Source: Dastarcus helophoroides (Eukaryota; Arthropoda; Insecta; Coleoptera; Bothrideridae). Taken from it: DNA of 64,000 nucleotides. Where the stretch lies: assembly GCA_028583605.1 (NCBI GenBank), contig CM053329.1, positions 5,642,001-5,706,000 on the forward strand, read 5' to 3'. Shown piece after piece: positions 1 through 11,929 of this stretch; position 1 is the stretch's first letter; each line of letters starts with the position of its first letter. Below the pieces are notes generated by a model. The model searched no databases and was not told where the DNA came from. It saw only the letters and a program-made list of their open reading frames with translations. The translations under genes were made by a program, and so were the position numbers.

Positions 1-540
1 GCGCAGCAAACGAAGAGGCAAATGTACACTTTGGAAGTCTTTGCACCTCGTTGCTTTCCCGTTGAGTTGTTTGGCATAATAAAGTGAAACTTGCAAAAAT
101 GGTTTAACCTAGAAAATCTAAATGCGGGAAGATTGCCCATGAAAGGAGTACAGGTTTGGGGCTTTGCACGAAAGTATTTTATACATTTAGAGAGGAAAGG
201 ATGAATTGCACTGCAAGGAGAAATTATTCACAAGTTTTGAATGATTATGTTGTGCAAAGTTTTTAAACCTGGGTGAGAATTTTCTTGATGAACTTGTTCT
301 ATTAAAATATTGGCGAACCTATGATTTTTGGTTAGTAGAATTGGATGCTTAGCTTTAAAAGAAAGTGATGATTTTCTTAATCTTCTCCCACCCTAATACC
401 TGCTTCGTCTACAAATAGTGCAAGTTTTCGAAATGATTTTATAACGTCAGAAAAGTATTCTTTCTGTACTTGTTTAACCATTATTTGTAAAACTTGACAA
501 TTTTCAGAAGGCGTAAGGATATCAGAATTGTAGATTCTGG
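1..540 (-). pseudogene. BEL/Pao pol: integrase zinc-binding region and start of the integrase core
   Basis: The minus-strand translation holds the region that precedes integrase in BEL/Pao pol. A block reading DEAGIRVGE (about 400-430) matches the usual 'GLIRVGGRL' landmark. It is followed by a lysine-histidine-proline landmark, the two histidines of the HHCC finger (VHQENSHPG, about 275-300), and a KCIKYFRAKP block where KCxxCFRxKP is expected, so the second cysteine is a tyrosine. Past this, the MGNLPAFR-like and VYICLFV-like blocks typical of the start of the integrase core can be followed towards base 1. Stops and shifts interrupt all of it. The catalytic core itself lies mostly outside the window. 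Confidence 0.75.
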
Positions 541-779
541 TGTTTTTCAGAATAAATGTGAAACGTAAAACATAAGCAAGAATATGCTGGGAGAAGAGAA
601 TTTAAAAAGTAAATCTGAAATCAACGACGGTGTCTCAATAAATACATGGAAGCATAACTTTCTTTCTTTCCGAGACATTTCTGGAAGATTATCCTGAAAA
701 AAAAGGCTGTTTTGGCCAAGGCTCAGAAGTTTGTAAAACAAAATCAGCAAGCTTATTCTTTAGAAGTTGCAGAGGAGTC

Positions 780-1219
780 AAACCTCTCTCAAGACAAAAT
801 CAGCTGGATTTTCTTTACTCGAAATATATTTCCATAACGAAGGGGGTATAATTTCCTGAACGTGTGTAACTCTGTTGGCTGCGAAAATTTTTCAGCAATG
901 TGGCGAACTGGAAAGCCAAGTAAGGGCAACCTCTGAATCTGACCATGCATAAATGGAATCAAATATAGAAAGTTTTGAATAGGATTATAAAATTAAAAGG
1001 ATCTGCCAAAAAATATGCTAAACAAAGCTCTAGTCTTGGTAAGGAAATTACCTTAAGAGAGGCAACTCTGGATTTTCCTGAAATGAGAGTAAGTTTGACA
1101 TCGCCATTCGAGGTAATAAATCTAAAATAAACTGCACTAAAATATCCTATAAAACTTGCATCGCAGAAACCATGTACCTCGAGTCGAGAAAAAGTCTCCG
1201 AAATCATTACCCATAGCAA
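780..1219 (-). pseudogene. BEL/Pao pol: RNase H remnant
   Basis: The minus-strand frame shows HGFCDAS, KSRVASLK and SLPRLELC, the hallmark run of BEL/Pao RNase H (first catalytic Asp and Glu). Further downstream (about 840-958) comes AWSDSEVALTWL with the next catalytic Asp, then an F-x-N-R-V-like block. In the standard order this sits between RT and integrase, and it does so here. There is a frame change near 958 and in-frame stops after the AWSDS block. The 547-750 minus frame continues with an FQDNLPEM-like block that fits the linker to integrase. Confidence 0.85.
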
Positions 1220-1324
1220 GTTAATTTTAAATATTTCAGGTGACTCAGATTTAAAACAAGTCCAGGTTTTGACGATGTCTTCGAAAGAAATGTTGTCCTA
1301 GTTCATTTTAGAGAGCCAGAGTTG

Positions 1325-1878
1325 TTAAAAAATGTGTTTTGATAGGAAAACAGTTGGTGCCAAAATCCCAGAGACCAAAAAATTCCTTGCGATTTGCGAT
1401 AGTATATTGGGCTTGGTGCATATGGACTCCCCGGGAGTAAATAAATAAGAAAAAATATCTAAATTAGGATTCCACTGAAGGCCAAGAACCTTTATAACGC
1501 TAGGACCATTCGTGTCGAAATTGACAGTCATTTGAGTGTCAGTGTCTGAAACAGCCGATAATAAAGCAGAATGGTTGCTAGCCCATTTACGTAATTAAAA
1601 AACCCCTTTTTAAAAAGATTAATTAACTCTGTAGCTAAAGAGCTGTATGTACACAATCTTGCCTCAGTAACACAGTCGTCTATGTATATAGAATTTTCTA
1701 AGACTTTTGAGGCCAACGGGTAATTACTTTGTTCAAGGATGGCTAGATATAGAAATCCGTTTAATTTCCCAAAATTTTTAAAGTATATATTCAGTCTGGG
1801 GTTTAAGTGAAACATGACAGTTGAAAGGAGATGTACTGTGAGGCAAACATTTTGTTCTGCCTTGTAATATCCTACCAA
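1325..1878 (-). pseudogene. BEL/Pao pol: reverse transcriptase palm and thumb, N-terminal half missing
   Basis: Minus-strand frames give YPLASKVL...YIDDC, with the YIDD catalytic pair (YVDD in most relatives), then ELINLFKKG. In another frame they give KVLGLQWNP and ILSQIARNF...LAPTVFLSKHI, which are diagnostic of the BEL/Pao RT thumb and connection. The protease-to-RT linker and the RT fingers, normally several hundred residues, are reduced to a few tens, indicating an internal deletion just before the YIDD block. A frame change lies near 1,530. The element cannot encode a working polymerase. Confidence 0.85.
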
Positions 1879-1879
1879 A

Positions 1880-2594
1880 AGCTATTTCAATTGCAACGGG
1901 TTGTCCAGGTGCGCCAAATATACGACTAGATCTTAGTAAAAATGGTACTAATTTAGCGCCAAGTAATATATTTATGGAACCTGTTAGTGAAATTTGCATC
2001 TGCCAGAGGCAAATTGTTGATGTAGGACCAATCTTGAGTATTAATTGTGACCTTAGGTTGATCTGAACATACTTTAGCTAAAATGATAGCTTTAAATATG
2101 AATGTTAAAAAATTTTTACCAAGAGGTTTTATAAAACATTGCGTAATGCCATTATTTGAGGAAAAATTTGAGTTATTTGGCCCTTCAATAGGGGCAGAAT
2201 AATGTCGTCATCGTAATCCTAAACGATTGACACAATATTCAGCAATGTTTAAGCAAAACACGAACCATTTGAAAATTACCACGACATCCTTAATTTCAAC
2301 TTTTGCTGTGGATAATAAGACAGTAGTTTGTTTCGTAAAAATGGTGCAAGTATTACATTGTAACGGTTGAGAACACTTGTCAATGTTTTGTGGCACGAAT
2401 GTATTATCTGCTGCCGTTGACTGCAATACTTCATTCATATTACAATTGTCTTCCTTTTTAGAAGTGGAAGGTGACAAATCCAAGTTTTTCTTAGACTTCA
2501 AATAAAGTAGATTATGGTGGCGTAATTGACACGTTTTCCAATCCGTTAAAGACGGGCATTTACGCACAGGATGCTGTAAATGCAATTGGTGCAT
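1880..2594 (-). pseudogene. BEL/Pao zinc knuckle and aspartic protease remnant
   Basis: At the N-terminal side, the minus frame 2,208-2,594 shows HPVRKCPSLTDWKTCQLRHH, matching the last zinc knuckle and the 'RHHxLLH' tail of BEL gag. It ends in VLLSTAKVEIKD, the strand that leads into the protease active site. The active-site DSG itself falls where the frame breaks. The 1,778-1,999 frame gives NILLGAKLVPFLL...RIFGAPGQPVA and a G-R-I-L-Q-G block, the C-terminal half of the protease and the known linker towards RT. Family identity is clear, and the gene is broken in at least three places. Confidence 0.8.
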
Positions 2595-2639
2595 AAATTA
2601 TTTTGTCTGATTAGTACTAGCCTTTCGTGGATGGTTTTA

Positions 2640-3694
2640 GCTAAAAAAAAAGCTGACAAGGGTATACAGCATGTCTAGCAGAACACATGATGGATTTTGG
2701 ATTTTTTGAAACTTTCTGAATGTCGACCGTGTTTTTAGATAAACTGATGGCATAAGTGAATTTTTGGAAGACTGAAAACGTGTTCTGTTTAAAAATCCGA
2801 GAGATTTTGATTTAGCTGGCATCATGCATTGGCCGAACTCTAAGGCCTTGCATTGATTCTCTTAAGAATGTGGAAATGTTTGGATATGTGGGCATATCTA
2901 TCGTGTATGTTCAATTTCAAAATCTGTTTTACTTTTTGAATCTAGTTTTTGAAGTTAAATATTAAATATTAAAAGATATCAAGAATCTATATCACAATTT
3001 AAAGCCTTCAGAGCTGCAAGATTTTTAGAAAAAATATCAAGTAAATATCAAGTATCTTTGGCTGAGGGCCTTTGTACTGGTTGAGCTGTGTAAATTTCAT
3101 TAAAATATGTTGTCGCCAAAAACGTTTATTTTGATGCCTGCCAACTAAAGTATCGTAGGCTGTTTGGTAATTATTTTCCATCATTGGAATCGCTTTGACC
3201 AAACTGAAAGGTTCACGAGATAATGAAGTTTTTCAACATTAGACAGATTAGAATTCTCATAAATGATGCTATTATATAAATTAAAAATTGATGGCCATAA
3301 TTTTAAATTAACGTCAAAGGTAGGCACGTTAATTTTTGAAAGCTTAGCATGGCGTATGGCGATTTGTCTTAGAAACAGCTGACCCGTTACGGTCTGCGTT
3401 TAAAATTGCAGCTTTTTTGCTTTTTATGTTATACCAATAGTTATCAGCTAAGGCCCTTTCTCTGTCCCGAGTTTTAAATTCCAAATCGTTAGAAATTAGA
3501 GACATTATTTGGTTAGGAAATTCTTAAAACTCTTCATGAATGACATCTACGAAATCAGCTCTAGCTAATAACTTTTGTTTGATGAGCTGATGAGCTGTTG
3601 CATTAACACCATATTTATATATTTTACGCAGTCTATTTAACGACACTTTGCATTTAAAGGTCAATTTGTTAATATTTTCAGAGTCAGTTGCCAT
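2640..3694 (-). pseudogene. BEL/Pao gag remnant
   Basis: A plausible start ATG lies at 3,692-3,694 on the minus strand, followed by about 50 open residues rich in Lys and Asn. Then, with frame changes, come a block resembling 'LPKLNVPTFDV..LWPSIFNLYNS' and an EKLHYLxSSLSGEAFSLVKAIPM-like block with NYQTAYDTLVGRHQNKR (3,100-3,200), which is the diagnostic BEL gag (DUF1759-like) sequence. The 2,637-2,825 frame continues into the less conserved gag C-terminus. The reading frame is broken many times. Confidence 0.8.
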
Positions 3695-3724
3695 TTCCTG
3701 TAATAAAATTGAATTTTCGTGCGT

Positions 3725-4165
3725 AAACGAATTTCAAATGTCTTTCAATTTCACACGCAGTTCAGGAATTGCTCTCTGAGGATGGTTGCGCAAATTTTAT
3801 TTCATTCTATGCCAGACCGTCTCCATCACATTTAGATCGGGACTACTGGCGGGCCAAGAGAGGACATTTACGTCATGATCCCAAACCATTTGTTGGTACT
3901 TTTAGCAGTGTGGTATGATGCGCCATCCTGCTGATTACAGTCTCACTGAGCAAGCATGTCTGCTGTGGTAGGCAATAATTTGTTCTCAAGGATTTCTTGG
4001 TATTTAGCTGCATTTATTGTGCCATTTATAAAATGAAGACGTCCCATTTCAGTTGCAGACATGCAGCCTCATAACATAATACCTTTCAGAAATTGCACTA
4101 CCGACTCTCCGTCGGGCGCATTGTACCGCACTGATCGTAAGGTCAAACGATTCCAGAACAATTAT
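3725..4165 (-). pseudogene. Tc1-like transposase, C-terminal half
   Basis: The minus-strand translation shows GRLHFINGTINAAKYQEIL, QQDGASYHTAKSTNKW with the second catalytic Asp, and PDLNVMETVWHRMK with the last acidic catalytic position, ending in a PELRVKLKDI block. These are collinear Tc1-family DDE landmarks, with in-frame stops. The first catalytic Asp region and the N-terminal HTH are absent. The fragment ends directly against the BEL gag start, with no inverted end visible between them. It is either an old insertion into the retrotransposon's leader or a recombination junction. Confidence 0.8.
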
Positions 4166-4494
4166 TAAACATTAATAAAACTCATGAATATATAAGATCT
4201 TACAGTTTGAAATCTTCTGGATTATATATTTCTTGATATTTAGCTTTTGAGTTGATATAATAAATAAAAATTAAAGTATATTACGTAAACGGGCGTATGT
4301 ATCTGTCAGATCATATTACCCAAAATTGGGCAATGGTTGGAAATCAATACATGATTTACATCATTACCTATTATTGTAAAATAATTAAATCAAGTTGAAA
4401 ATGTTCAGCTGCCTCTCAATTAATAAATTAAATGTTATTGGACATTGATCTAAGGGTATGATAACGAAGGCTTCCACGGCCAGAGTCAGTGCAG
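4166..4494. other. AT-rich spacer, nothing recognised
   Basis: The sequence between the Tc1 fragment and repeat B is AT-rich, with stops in all frames, and I see no repeat ends or motifs in it. Confidence 0.5.
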
Positions 4495-4725
4495 GTTCCG
4501 GGATTGGACCGTGTCAAAGAACTACTAAAAGTGTTCGACGTTTCGCCCACCATGGTAGAGGGCTTCTTAAGGAACAAAGAAAATAAACAATAAATAAAAA
4601 GGGAAATATAAGGAAAATATGCAAAAATGAAAGAATGAAAAGGCCAATTTCAAAACATCAGAACACGGTAACTCACTATGTCCACCATACCAGAGGCAAA
4701 ATTCTTCTGAATTGAAAATTGGTAC
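4495..4725 (-). repeat. Dispersed repeat family B, copy 1, with degenerate hammerhead-like core
   Basis: Nearly the same ~230 bp occurs at 36,036-36,245, starting with the shared GGGATTGGACCGTGTCAAAG and ending in ACCATACCAGAGGC. On the minus strand it contains GGGCGAAACGTCGAACAC preceded by a CTTAAGA block, which in copy 2 is CTGAAGA. A weaker partial duplicate of its end (GAGCACGGTAACTCAATATG) lies at about 4,751-4,790. I do not know the element; the CTGA..GAAAC layout resembles the terminal parts of Penelope-like elements. No coding capacity. Confidence 0.6.
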
Positions 4726-4799
4726 AAAGGATAATAAAGTTTGAACAGAAGAGCACGGTAACTCAATATGTTTACCTTACCGGAGGCACGAACTGAATA

Positions 4800-7700
4800 T
4801 TCTTAATATATAAGGGTTAATTTTAAGATTATGTGTTAGTATCATTCTGAAGATGATAGCTCTACAGAAAAAAATAACCCTAGCCTTAAATCACCCTTTT
4901 CAATAATTATTTTTGTAAAACCTCGCGACAGGTTAATTTTATTTTTTAATTTTCTTAATGACATTGCAAATTCAATAAAATTCATTTGTTTAAAAGTTGG
5001 TATATAATAATATAGTATATAAAAATTGGACTATTAGACTTCTCGATAACTTCATTCCTTCATCATCTTCTTAACCAGTTCATCCTGCTTAGCTACAGGT
5101 AATCTTTTTGGGGGTTGACAAATAGGTGTTGCATCGTCGGTGTTGATTCTGTGTCAACTACGTCCGTCCTTCATAAGTAAAAGCGTCGTGGTTCTTCTGA
5201 AGAAATGATCTAAGCAGAACTGCTTTTTCCTTGGACAGATGTTTTAAGTCCACATCTCCTTATCTTGTCTCTTGGTCTTTAATCATTGCTAATATCGCTT
5301 AAAATTGTTGTTTCATTTTGCTCTCGTTTCCATAAAGCGTTCTAGAATTTTTAAGATTTTTCTTGACGCCCCCTTTATAACGTCCCTGTTAAAGTCTAAA
5401 TTTAATTATCACTACGACTCACTAACACAATATTCCGGAACCTTACATGAATTTCTCCGAGAAATAAAGCACAATCCACAAAACTAATCGTGTTTCTGAC
5501 ACAAATTGTTGCGTGATACCAGTTTGATAATTAAAACCCCATGAATTGTAAATACTTTATTTCAAACTTATTTCGAAACACAACAATTATGATTTCCTTA
5601 ACTATCAGACTACCTAACTATCTGACTAACTGACTTGAGGGAAAGACGACCACGTATTTCGTTCGTTCGTTCGGTTTCTAGAACGAATCTGACTGGCCCT
5701 AGCAGAAAAGCCTCAAACGGTTATCTGCCGTATGATTCATCCTCGCAACTGCTTTCCATTAACGAATGTTTTTAGAGAGTTCCTTACATTACACAATTAT
5801 TAATACAAATTTTATAATTACAGTTATTTACACTTTAAATTTTTGCCCTATATTTTTAGAAGGCAGCATTTAATTTATAGAGCCATTTGTACAAAAAGTA
5901 CAGGTGTCCGAATAATTAATTTTTAAGGTTCGAAATATACTATTTCACTATAGATAAAATCCTGCAATTTATGTCTATAGACAAAATTCCACAAGTTTCT
6001 GGAGACAACAAGTTTCGCATAAATGAAAAATCTGACACGTTGTGCAAGATTTCGCAATAATACTTAAAATTAACCAATAAACTTATAAATAAGAATGCTG
6101 TTTCTTAATGGAAATTAAAATAATAATACTGAGAACTGAGAATGCACCATTTTGGGCCAGAATGGGTAAGAGTGGCATACGTCTCTGCAAAATTATGGCT
6201 GAGAAAATGGATCTATGTCTAACAACGTAACTGAGAGGACTGAATCAAAGTTATAGTTATTGTGAACTTTGTTCATAATAACATAAAATAAAATAAATAA
6301 ATTAATATTGTGACTTGAGTTATAACTCGTCATCCTAACTAGAAAGAAAGTCAATATTTTAACGGAAAATAGTCTTACCAGCTTCGAAAACATATTTTTT
6401 TTTTCTATTTATGAAGAATAATCCCTATTTATTGAGATAAACGCAAATTATTAGAAATGTTTGGATTTTGAGCGAATTCAGTGTATGTTTTACTACCTTT
6501 GTTAAGAACTCCGAGGATTTAATTTATCGTTATATAGAAGATATTCAAATCAAAAGCAATTTGGTTTTATAAACAAATAGCCTGTTTTCCCGAATGAATT
6601 TTCAGTAAATTACTTCATCAAAGCTATACAGCGTGTAGTTCGTTGTGCAAATATTTTCGCCGTGTACACTATCTCTACAGTACTTTTCATAAATAGGAGC
6701 TGCAGTTTTATTCCCAGTTAAAGCATTGGGCACTTGCTCGGCTTGTGCTAACACTTGCCTCAAATTAAAATTAATATTTAACGTCGAAGAAGTAGAGGAT
6801 CTGCTCAAACCAGCTTTGTTTCATAAAATAGCTTTAATGGAATCTAGAACAGTTTGTTACATCGTTAATGAGCCAAAATTCCTTAAAAAGACAACTGTAA
6901 GATACACTCTACTCAATAATTATTATGTATTAACCAAGAAAAACTAAATTATGTATATATTTATTCGTTTTTCTCTACATATTTGACTTTAATATGTGGC
7001 AGCATATAGCTCACTATGCATGCATTTTATGAAATGCGCTTTCATCCACCACCTTCTTAGAATATGTTAAAGGTATTTGTTTGATCATCGGCGGTGAATT
7101 TTAATAAAGTAACAAACTTTTAGCACCTCTTTTATCAAAATAGAATTTTATATTAAGGCGAGAATACGTAAAAATTTGATAAAGTATTAATTTGCCACGG
7201 GTTATCAATAAGTATGAAACCCAACAAGAAGCTAATGAAGTTGTGGTAAATACAATTCAAACTCATGTATCAGTATTATTTCATGATCCTGTAAAACAGA
7301 TTTTAAAAATTTGTGATGACAAATGCAAATAAAATATAGTTTTAACAGATGCTCCTAAAGTTTTAGCAAGGTTTTTGTTTAATTAATATTATTTCATTTC
7401 CCGATGGAGCAACCAACAAATATCGAATAATGCCTTACATTTTCTAGAGATAAATTCGCTAAATTATGAGGATAGATTTAAGCGAAATGATAGGGAAGAA
7501 ATATCGTATTTTGGGCATAATCCTCGGAAACAAATTACACCACAACTGAAGTTATTAAACATTAATTTAATGCCAAGTTACTATAAAATGTTCATTACCA
7601 TTGTAATCTGCACAAGTGGCAGAAACTTTGTCATGCGTTATTAGCATTAAAACCAGAAGCAGATTTGTTTGAGCACAGTTAGATGAATGTTTGATAAACG

Positions 7701-8400
7701 GTTGGAGAACATGCAATTCCCAGTAAACAGCGCAATTATTGGGGCATGATGGTAGAGATAAATTATATTCTATCGAGTGGAATATATTGGCAAAGTTACA
7801 AAAAAAAGGATTCTTAACCATTTATGTATTAATTATACGTACGCTCTGTATGATATTAGAGAATGCATAAACAGATTAAATAAATTGCTAAGTATAAGTA
7901 TTGTTCGGACATGTATTCTGTTGTCTGTTTGTTTTGATCAAGTTATATAACAAAAATCCGATTTCAACGTCTGTTTTTAATTCGGTACCCTTCGCAATGG
8001 TTTATATGTTTTTTACGTGGAAAAATTTAAAACTAATCAAATTACTTGATGTAACTCAACAATCTACCTTTACCCCAATTGAAGTGATCTCTCGAAATTT
8101 GTACTTTGAATTTGAAAGTGCTTGAGGCTCTTCTAATCCCAAAATTTCAAATTTAACATTAAAATTACAAATTTAATTAAAACCAAAATTTTAAAAACCT
8201 GTTTTAGTTTTTTAAATTTTTTCCGATTGAGACTGCAATATTGAAATTTTGAACTGTGATTAAAATAATTTGACAGATACATATGAACTTAGAGAAATGT
8301 CAATCAAATATGGTAATATCCTTATTTCTTTATCAGCGCTAAATAGTTGTTTTGCTATTGATTATGGCAGTTGTTCGACTCATTATTTATTTTAAAAGAG
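4800..8400. other. AT-rich intergenic sequence without recognised genes
   Basis: Short open frames are present but none has a recognisable motif, splice signals or coding-like composition. A short TTCG microsatellite (four units) lies at about 5,657-5,673. The stretch 7,200-7,560 on the plus strand has a mildly coding-looking frame (VINKYETQQEANEVVV) that I cannot assign. I treat it as unresolved. Confidence 0.4.
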
Positions 8401-8602
8401 GGAACATTTTTTATTTTCCGGTAGGTTTAATGAAAAATATGGTTCATTAGTCGACCATCTCGTTCACACATATTTTTCCCGTGCTTGCATGACTGTCCTG
8501 CGCGCACGGCATTGCTATTTTCTGGACTCGTAATGAAATTTAGCTGCTCGTGTGCTTGCTTGACTGGAATCTGTGATATGTGCATGGAAAAAGTGTATTT
8601 TC

Positions 8603-8880
8603 TAAAATTGTAAAGACCACAGTTTCCTCCAAGCTGCGCGGCTGCGCACAAATTTTCTGAACGTTTTACAATCGTTTTTATATTCCGAGTACAACGCGTC
8701 ACTTTTTAAAATTTTGATTTGTAAAAGAATTGCACCTACAAATAGTGAAGCTCCAAATTCCAGAAATATAACCCCGAAATGAGCGACAGGCAGTAAATGG
8801 GCGCTTAAATAATTAAAAGTTAAATTATACAGGTAAATTAAAGCCATAAAAAGCAGTAGTTCAAATACTGGCATGCAGTA
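8603..8880 (-). CDS. Hydrophobic ORF, possible exon or relic of an insect membrane (chemoreceptor-like) protein
   Basis: The minus frame begins with a hydrophobic stretch (MPVFELLLFMALIYLYNLTF). This is followed by a second apolar segment around HFGVIFLEFGASLFVGAILL, then a basic tail (KNDCKTFRKFVRSRAAWRKL). Two membrane segments followed by a charged, Arg/Trp-rich end recall C-terminal exons of insect odorant or gustatory receptors, but no signature such as TYhhhhhQF is present, so the assignment is weak. A CAG suitable as a 3' splice acceptor sits just before the hydrophobic block (about 8,869-8,871), with a poor pyrimidine tract. It could equally be a chance frame in AT-rich DNA. The 8,427-8,702 frame on the same strand overlaps its end and may be its frameshifted continuation. 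Confidence 0.25.
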
Positions 8881-8884
8881 GTGA

Positions 8885-11800
8885 CCAACTTTATTTAGTC
8901 ATCACATATTGTTGAGGATGGATTTATTTATTTGTTAGTTATAAAAACTATTTACAATGAAGTTAAGCACTTTTTTTTGTTTGCCAAAATTATTAGCGTG
9001 ACTTAAAATTAGGCAATTACGAAGGTAATTTTTTTTCGGTTCTCTAAATGAAGTAAAATTTAAAGGATCAAAAAACCTTTTTAAATTTGGCCTTTGACAA
9101 TTTTGCGCACATATGCAGTGTATCCCAAGATAGAGTTTCAAAAAGGGGTTTCTTTTTTATTTGTGGATTTACGAGAAAAAGTTCTTGCTTTTACAAACTT
9201 CGGCTTAAGCTTAAATCACTGAAAATGACATTATTTTTTTTATTTTCTATACAGGGAATTCATTATTTGAAAATTCTATAACATGATCTGGAATAAACTG
9301 TACATAATATTTAAAAATATGGTTTAGAAATGCAAAAAGGGCTTAACTTATTTTCAGAAAATTTCGTAAGTAAAATAGACCTGGACTACAATAATGTAGC
9401 TCTCTAAACGTGTGCATTATTCCATTCTGAGTCTTTTCTGCTTGCCTGAGAGTGATTGGAGCTATTCCATAGTTTTTTGTACCTACCGGTAGAAGGCTTT
9501 ATACTTAGAAATTTGTGGTTACTTGGGAAAACACCACAAAGAATACTTTGAAATATTAAAATAAAATTTATTTTTAATTAAACTTTACAAGGAAAGTAAA
9601 AACATAAGTCCATTCCTTATTATTGACAAATCAGCAATAATATTTGTTTTGTTAGGTATCATCATCTGCATGATTATTTTCCATTTTAAGCACAGAGGAT
9701 CCAGTGTTTCTACAAATTATATTTGGAGGCATCTGTAATTTTTTAGTGTATACCTTCAAACGGCGCATTTGTTACGTTTGTGTTTTTTATGCCAAACGGA
9801 GGAGATCCAACAAAGTCAAAACCGTATTTGTTTTCCAAACCCTGAATTTGATAAATGTTCAAACCTATCGGATTGCCCATTAGAATTCTGGAACTAGAAC
9901 CCCAGATGCAAAATGTCTAAAGAATTATAACGTTGTTTAAGTTTAATCACTTATTAACATTATCAAATACTTCCTTATTTTCTTGTGTTTAACCTTGATT
10001 TGTAACCTGTTTTGCTTAGATTTTAGAAAATTAATCAAATTTTTCCAAGCATTTCTTGCCATTACAAACTATGGTAAAGGCACCTGTAATTGTCATTATC
10101 CTAGTAGTTCTCACCAAACACATTTTTGGAAAAAGAATAAGATAAGGCTTCTTTACTTTAATTCTCTTACGGTTTCAGTCACTTCCCATATGTATTTGCA
10201 ACAATTTTAAATGAAGATTTTAATAGCAGATGCCCATAAAAATGCATTGCCAAACAAAACGGTACATAATCTCCTTGTGCCCAATATTTTGTCATAATTG
10301 TAAGCGAATTTCTTAAGGAAGGAAGAAATAATCTAGCATAAATTTCAGCAGTTTTTATTGTAAGGCATGCAATTTTTTACATGAAAATAAAATATATCTA
10401 ATAGGCTTTGAACTAAAATGTTTCCAAATTTCTAATTAGATTTTGGCTATGAAAAATTTGGTTGTGACAATTAAGGGATAAGGAAATCCAAAATTCAGCA
10501 ATTGGCCCAATTTGCATAACTGATTATTAGTAGATCTGTCAGTGATAATTATTGTTTTAATATACCCAAAAGTCAGTTTTGGTTGCAACTGAAATTTGCA
10601 AAAAATATATGACATATTCAAGGGCTAATAAAAACATTTAAAATATCCAGAACGGCACTGAAATATAAAGTTTTCGGGAAAAATAAAAAGACACTGGATT
10701 AAAAATATTACAAGAAAAGGTTTTTCACCTATAAAAGATTATTATCTTACAGCGACAATTCCGCGAATTATACTAAAATTAGTATGGCATTGGCAATAAA
10801 CCAAAAACAAACAGCTTCAATTTTTTTTAAAGTGACATTCCTATTTCAGTCATGAGCATGCAAATTTTTCATTGGACATGGAGATTTTAGAGCAGTTTGA
10901 AAAAAAAGCAATGAAAAAATCGATTTTGAAGAGAAGCCCCAAACTTCTAGGAAAAAGGGACAACACTAAGCCACAGAGTGTTCAACATGAAAAACTTTTT
11001 CGCATTTCCGCCGATCATGATTTTGGTTCAAACCTGTAAAAAACGATGCCAAAGGAGTAAAAATTATATTTTTTAAAGAAAAAAAGGTAACTATTAAAAA
11101 AAGAGAACCAAAAGAGCTTAAAAAATCAAAAGAGAAGACATAAAAATGGGAAAAGTCAAACATAAATAAATACACATTCTACATATTTGACTATATACAT
11201 GTATCTTGGGAACATTTTCGCCTATTTCCAATCAATAAATATATCTGCATTTCAACTATTTCTCCAAGGCAAATTTAATTACAATTACTGTAAAAATTAA
11301 CGACAATTATTGGTTATTGCAAAACTCCCATATGACCATTACTGATAAAATGACACTGTCAAATAAAAATAGTTTTATTAATAAAGAAAATTTTTGAGAA
11401 AAACGAGTTGGTAGTTTCATAGCAAACAAACTAACCCTCCTGTTAGGAATTAGTGATTTAAAAAAAAATTCATCCAGTTTTTTCGATATCAGTAATAAGA
11501 TCAAGGTACGTCCAATAATGACAATTGTTAGTGCTATTACCCTTGATTTCTTTGAAATAATTTTTGATATCACCAAAAATAACCATTCACTCCTGGCCAC
11601 CTTTAAAAATTATTAAATAATTGAAACTTCCGTAGAAAAAATTTTAATAAACAACGCCTCCCGCCTCTTTCTTCAGGTTGCACCTCCTACTTTTTTTCAG
11701 TTAATAATAAATCTCCATTTAATTCTTAACACAGCCATATATGTATTATTTTATCATTGAAATAACCTGGAACCACTAAAGAAAAGAATAACAGTTACTA

Positions 11801-11920
11801 TTGTAACAAAAAGAATTTGTATCGGTGATTTTGTAAAAAATCTTCCAGAAAATTTGATAATGGAAAGCAGCCGCGATAATGAATTAATTATACGGCGGAT
11901 AAGCGCTCGAGAAATTTCCT
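8885..11920. other. AT-rich intergenic sequence, no recognised genes
   Basis: About 3 kb of AT-rich sequence with A- and T-runs. The minus strand near 9,743-9,905 has an open stretch containing GLENKYGFDFVGSPPFGIKN that I cannot identify. No transposon ends, RNA genes or motifs were recognised. Confidence 0.4.
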
Positions 11921-11929
11921 CAAGCGATA

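Larger units (their letters stand above)
1..3735 (-). mobile_element. BEL/Pao LTR retrotransposon, degraded, runs off the left edge
   Basis: Read on the minus strand, the segment carries BEL/Pao family parts in the normal order: gag, zinc knuckle and aspartic protease, reverse transcriptase with YIDD, RNase H, then the integrase zinc-binding region that is cut by the window start. Many stops and frameshifts break every part. The stretch between the protease and the RT palm is far too short for the family, so the first half of RT appears deleted. No LTR is visible on the right: a Tc1 transposase fragment begins immediately upstream of gag. The family call rests on several collinear protein blocks and is strong. 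The left LTR, if present, lies outside the window. This is a dead copy. Confidence 0.9.

Noticed and set aside
7201..7560. Plus-strand frame VINKYETQQEANEVVV as part of a gene
   Set aside because: It stays open for about 40 codons but has no family match that I can name and no splice or repeat context.
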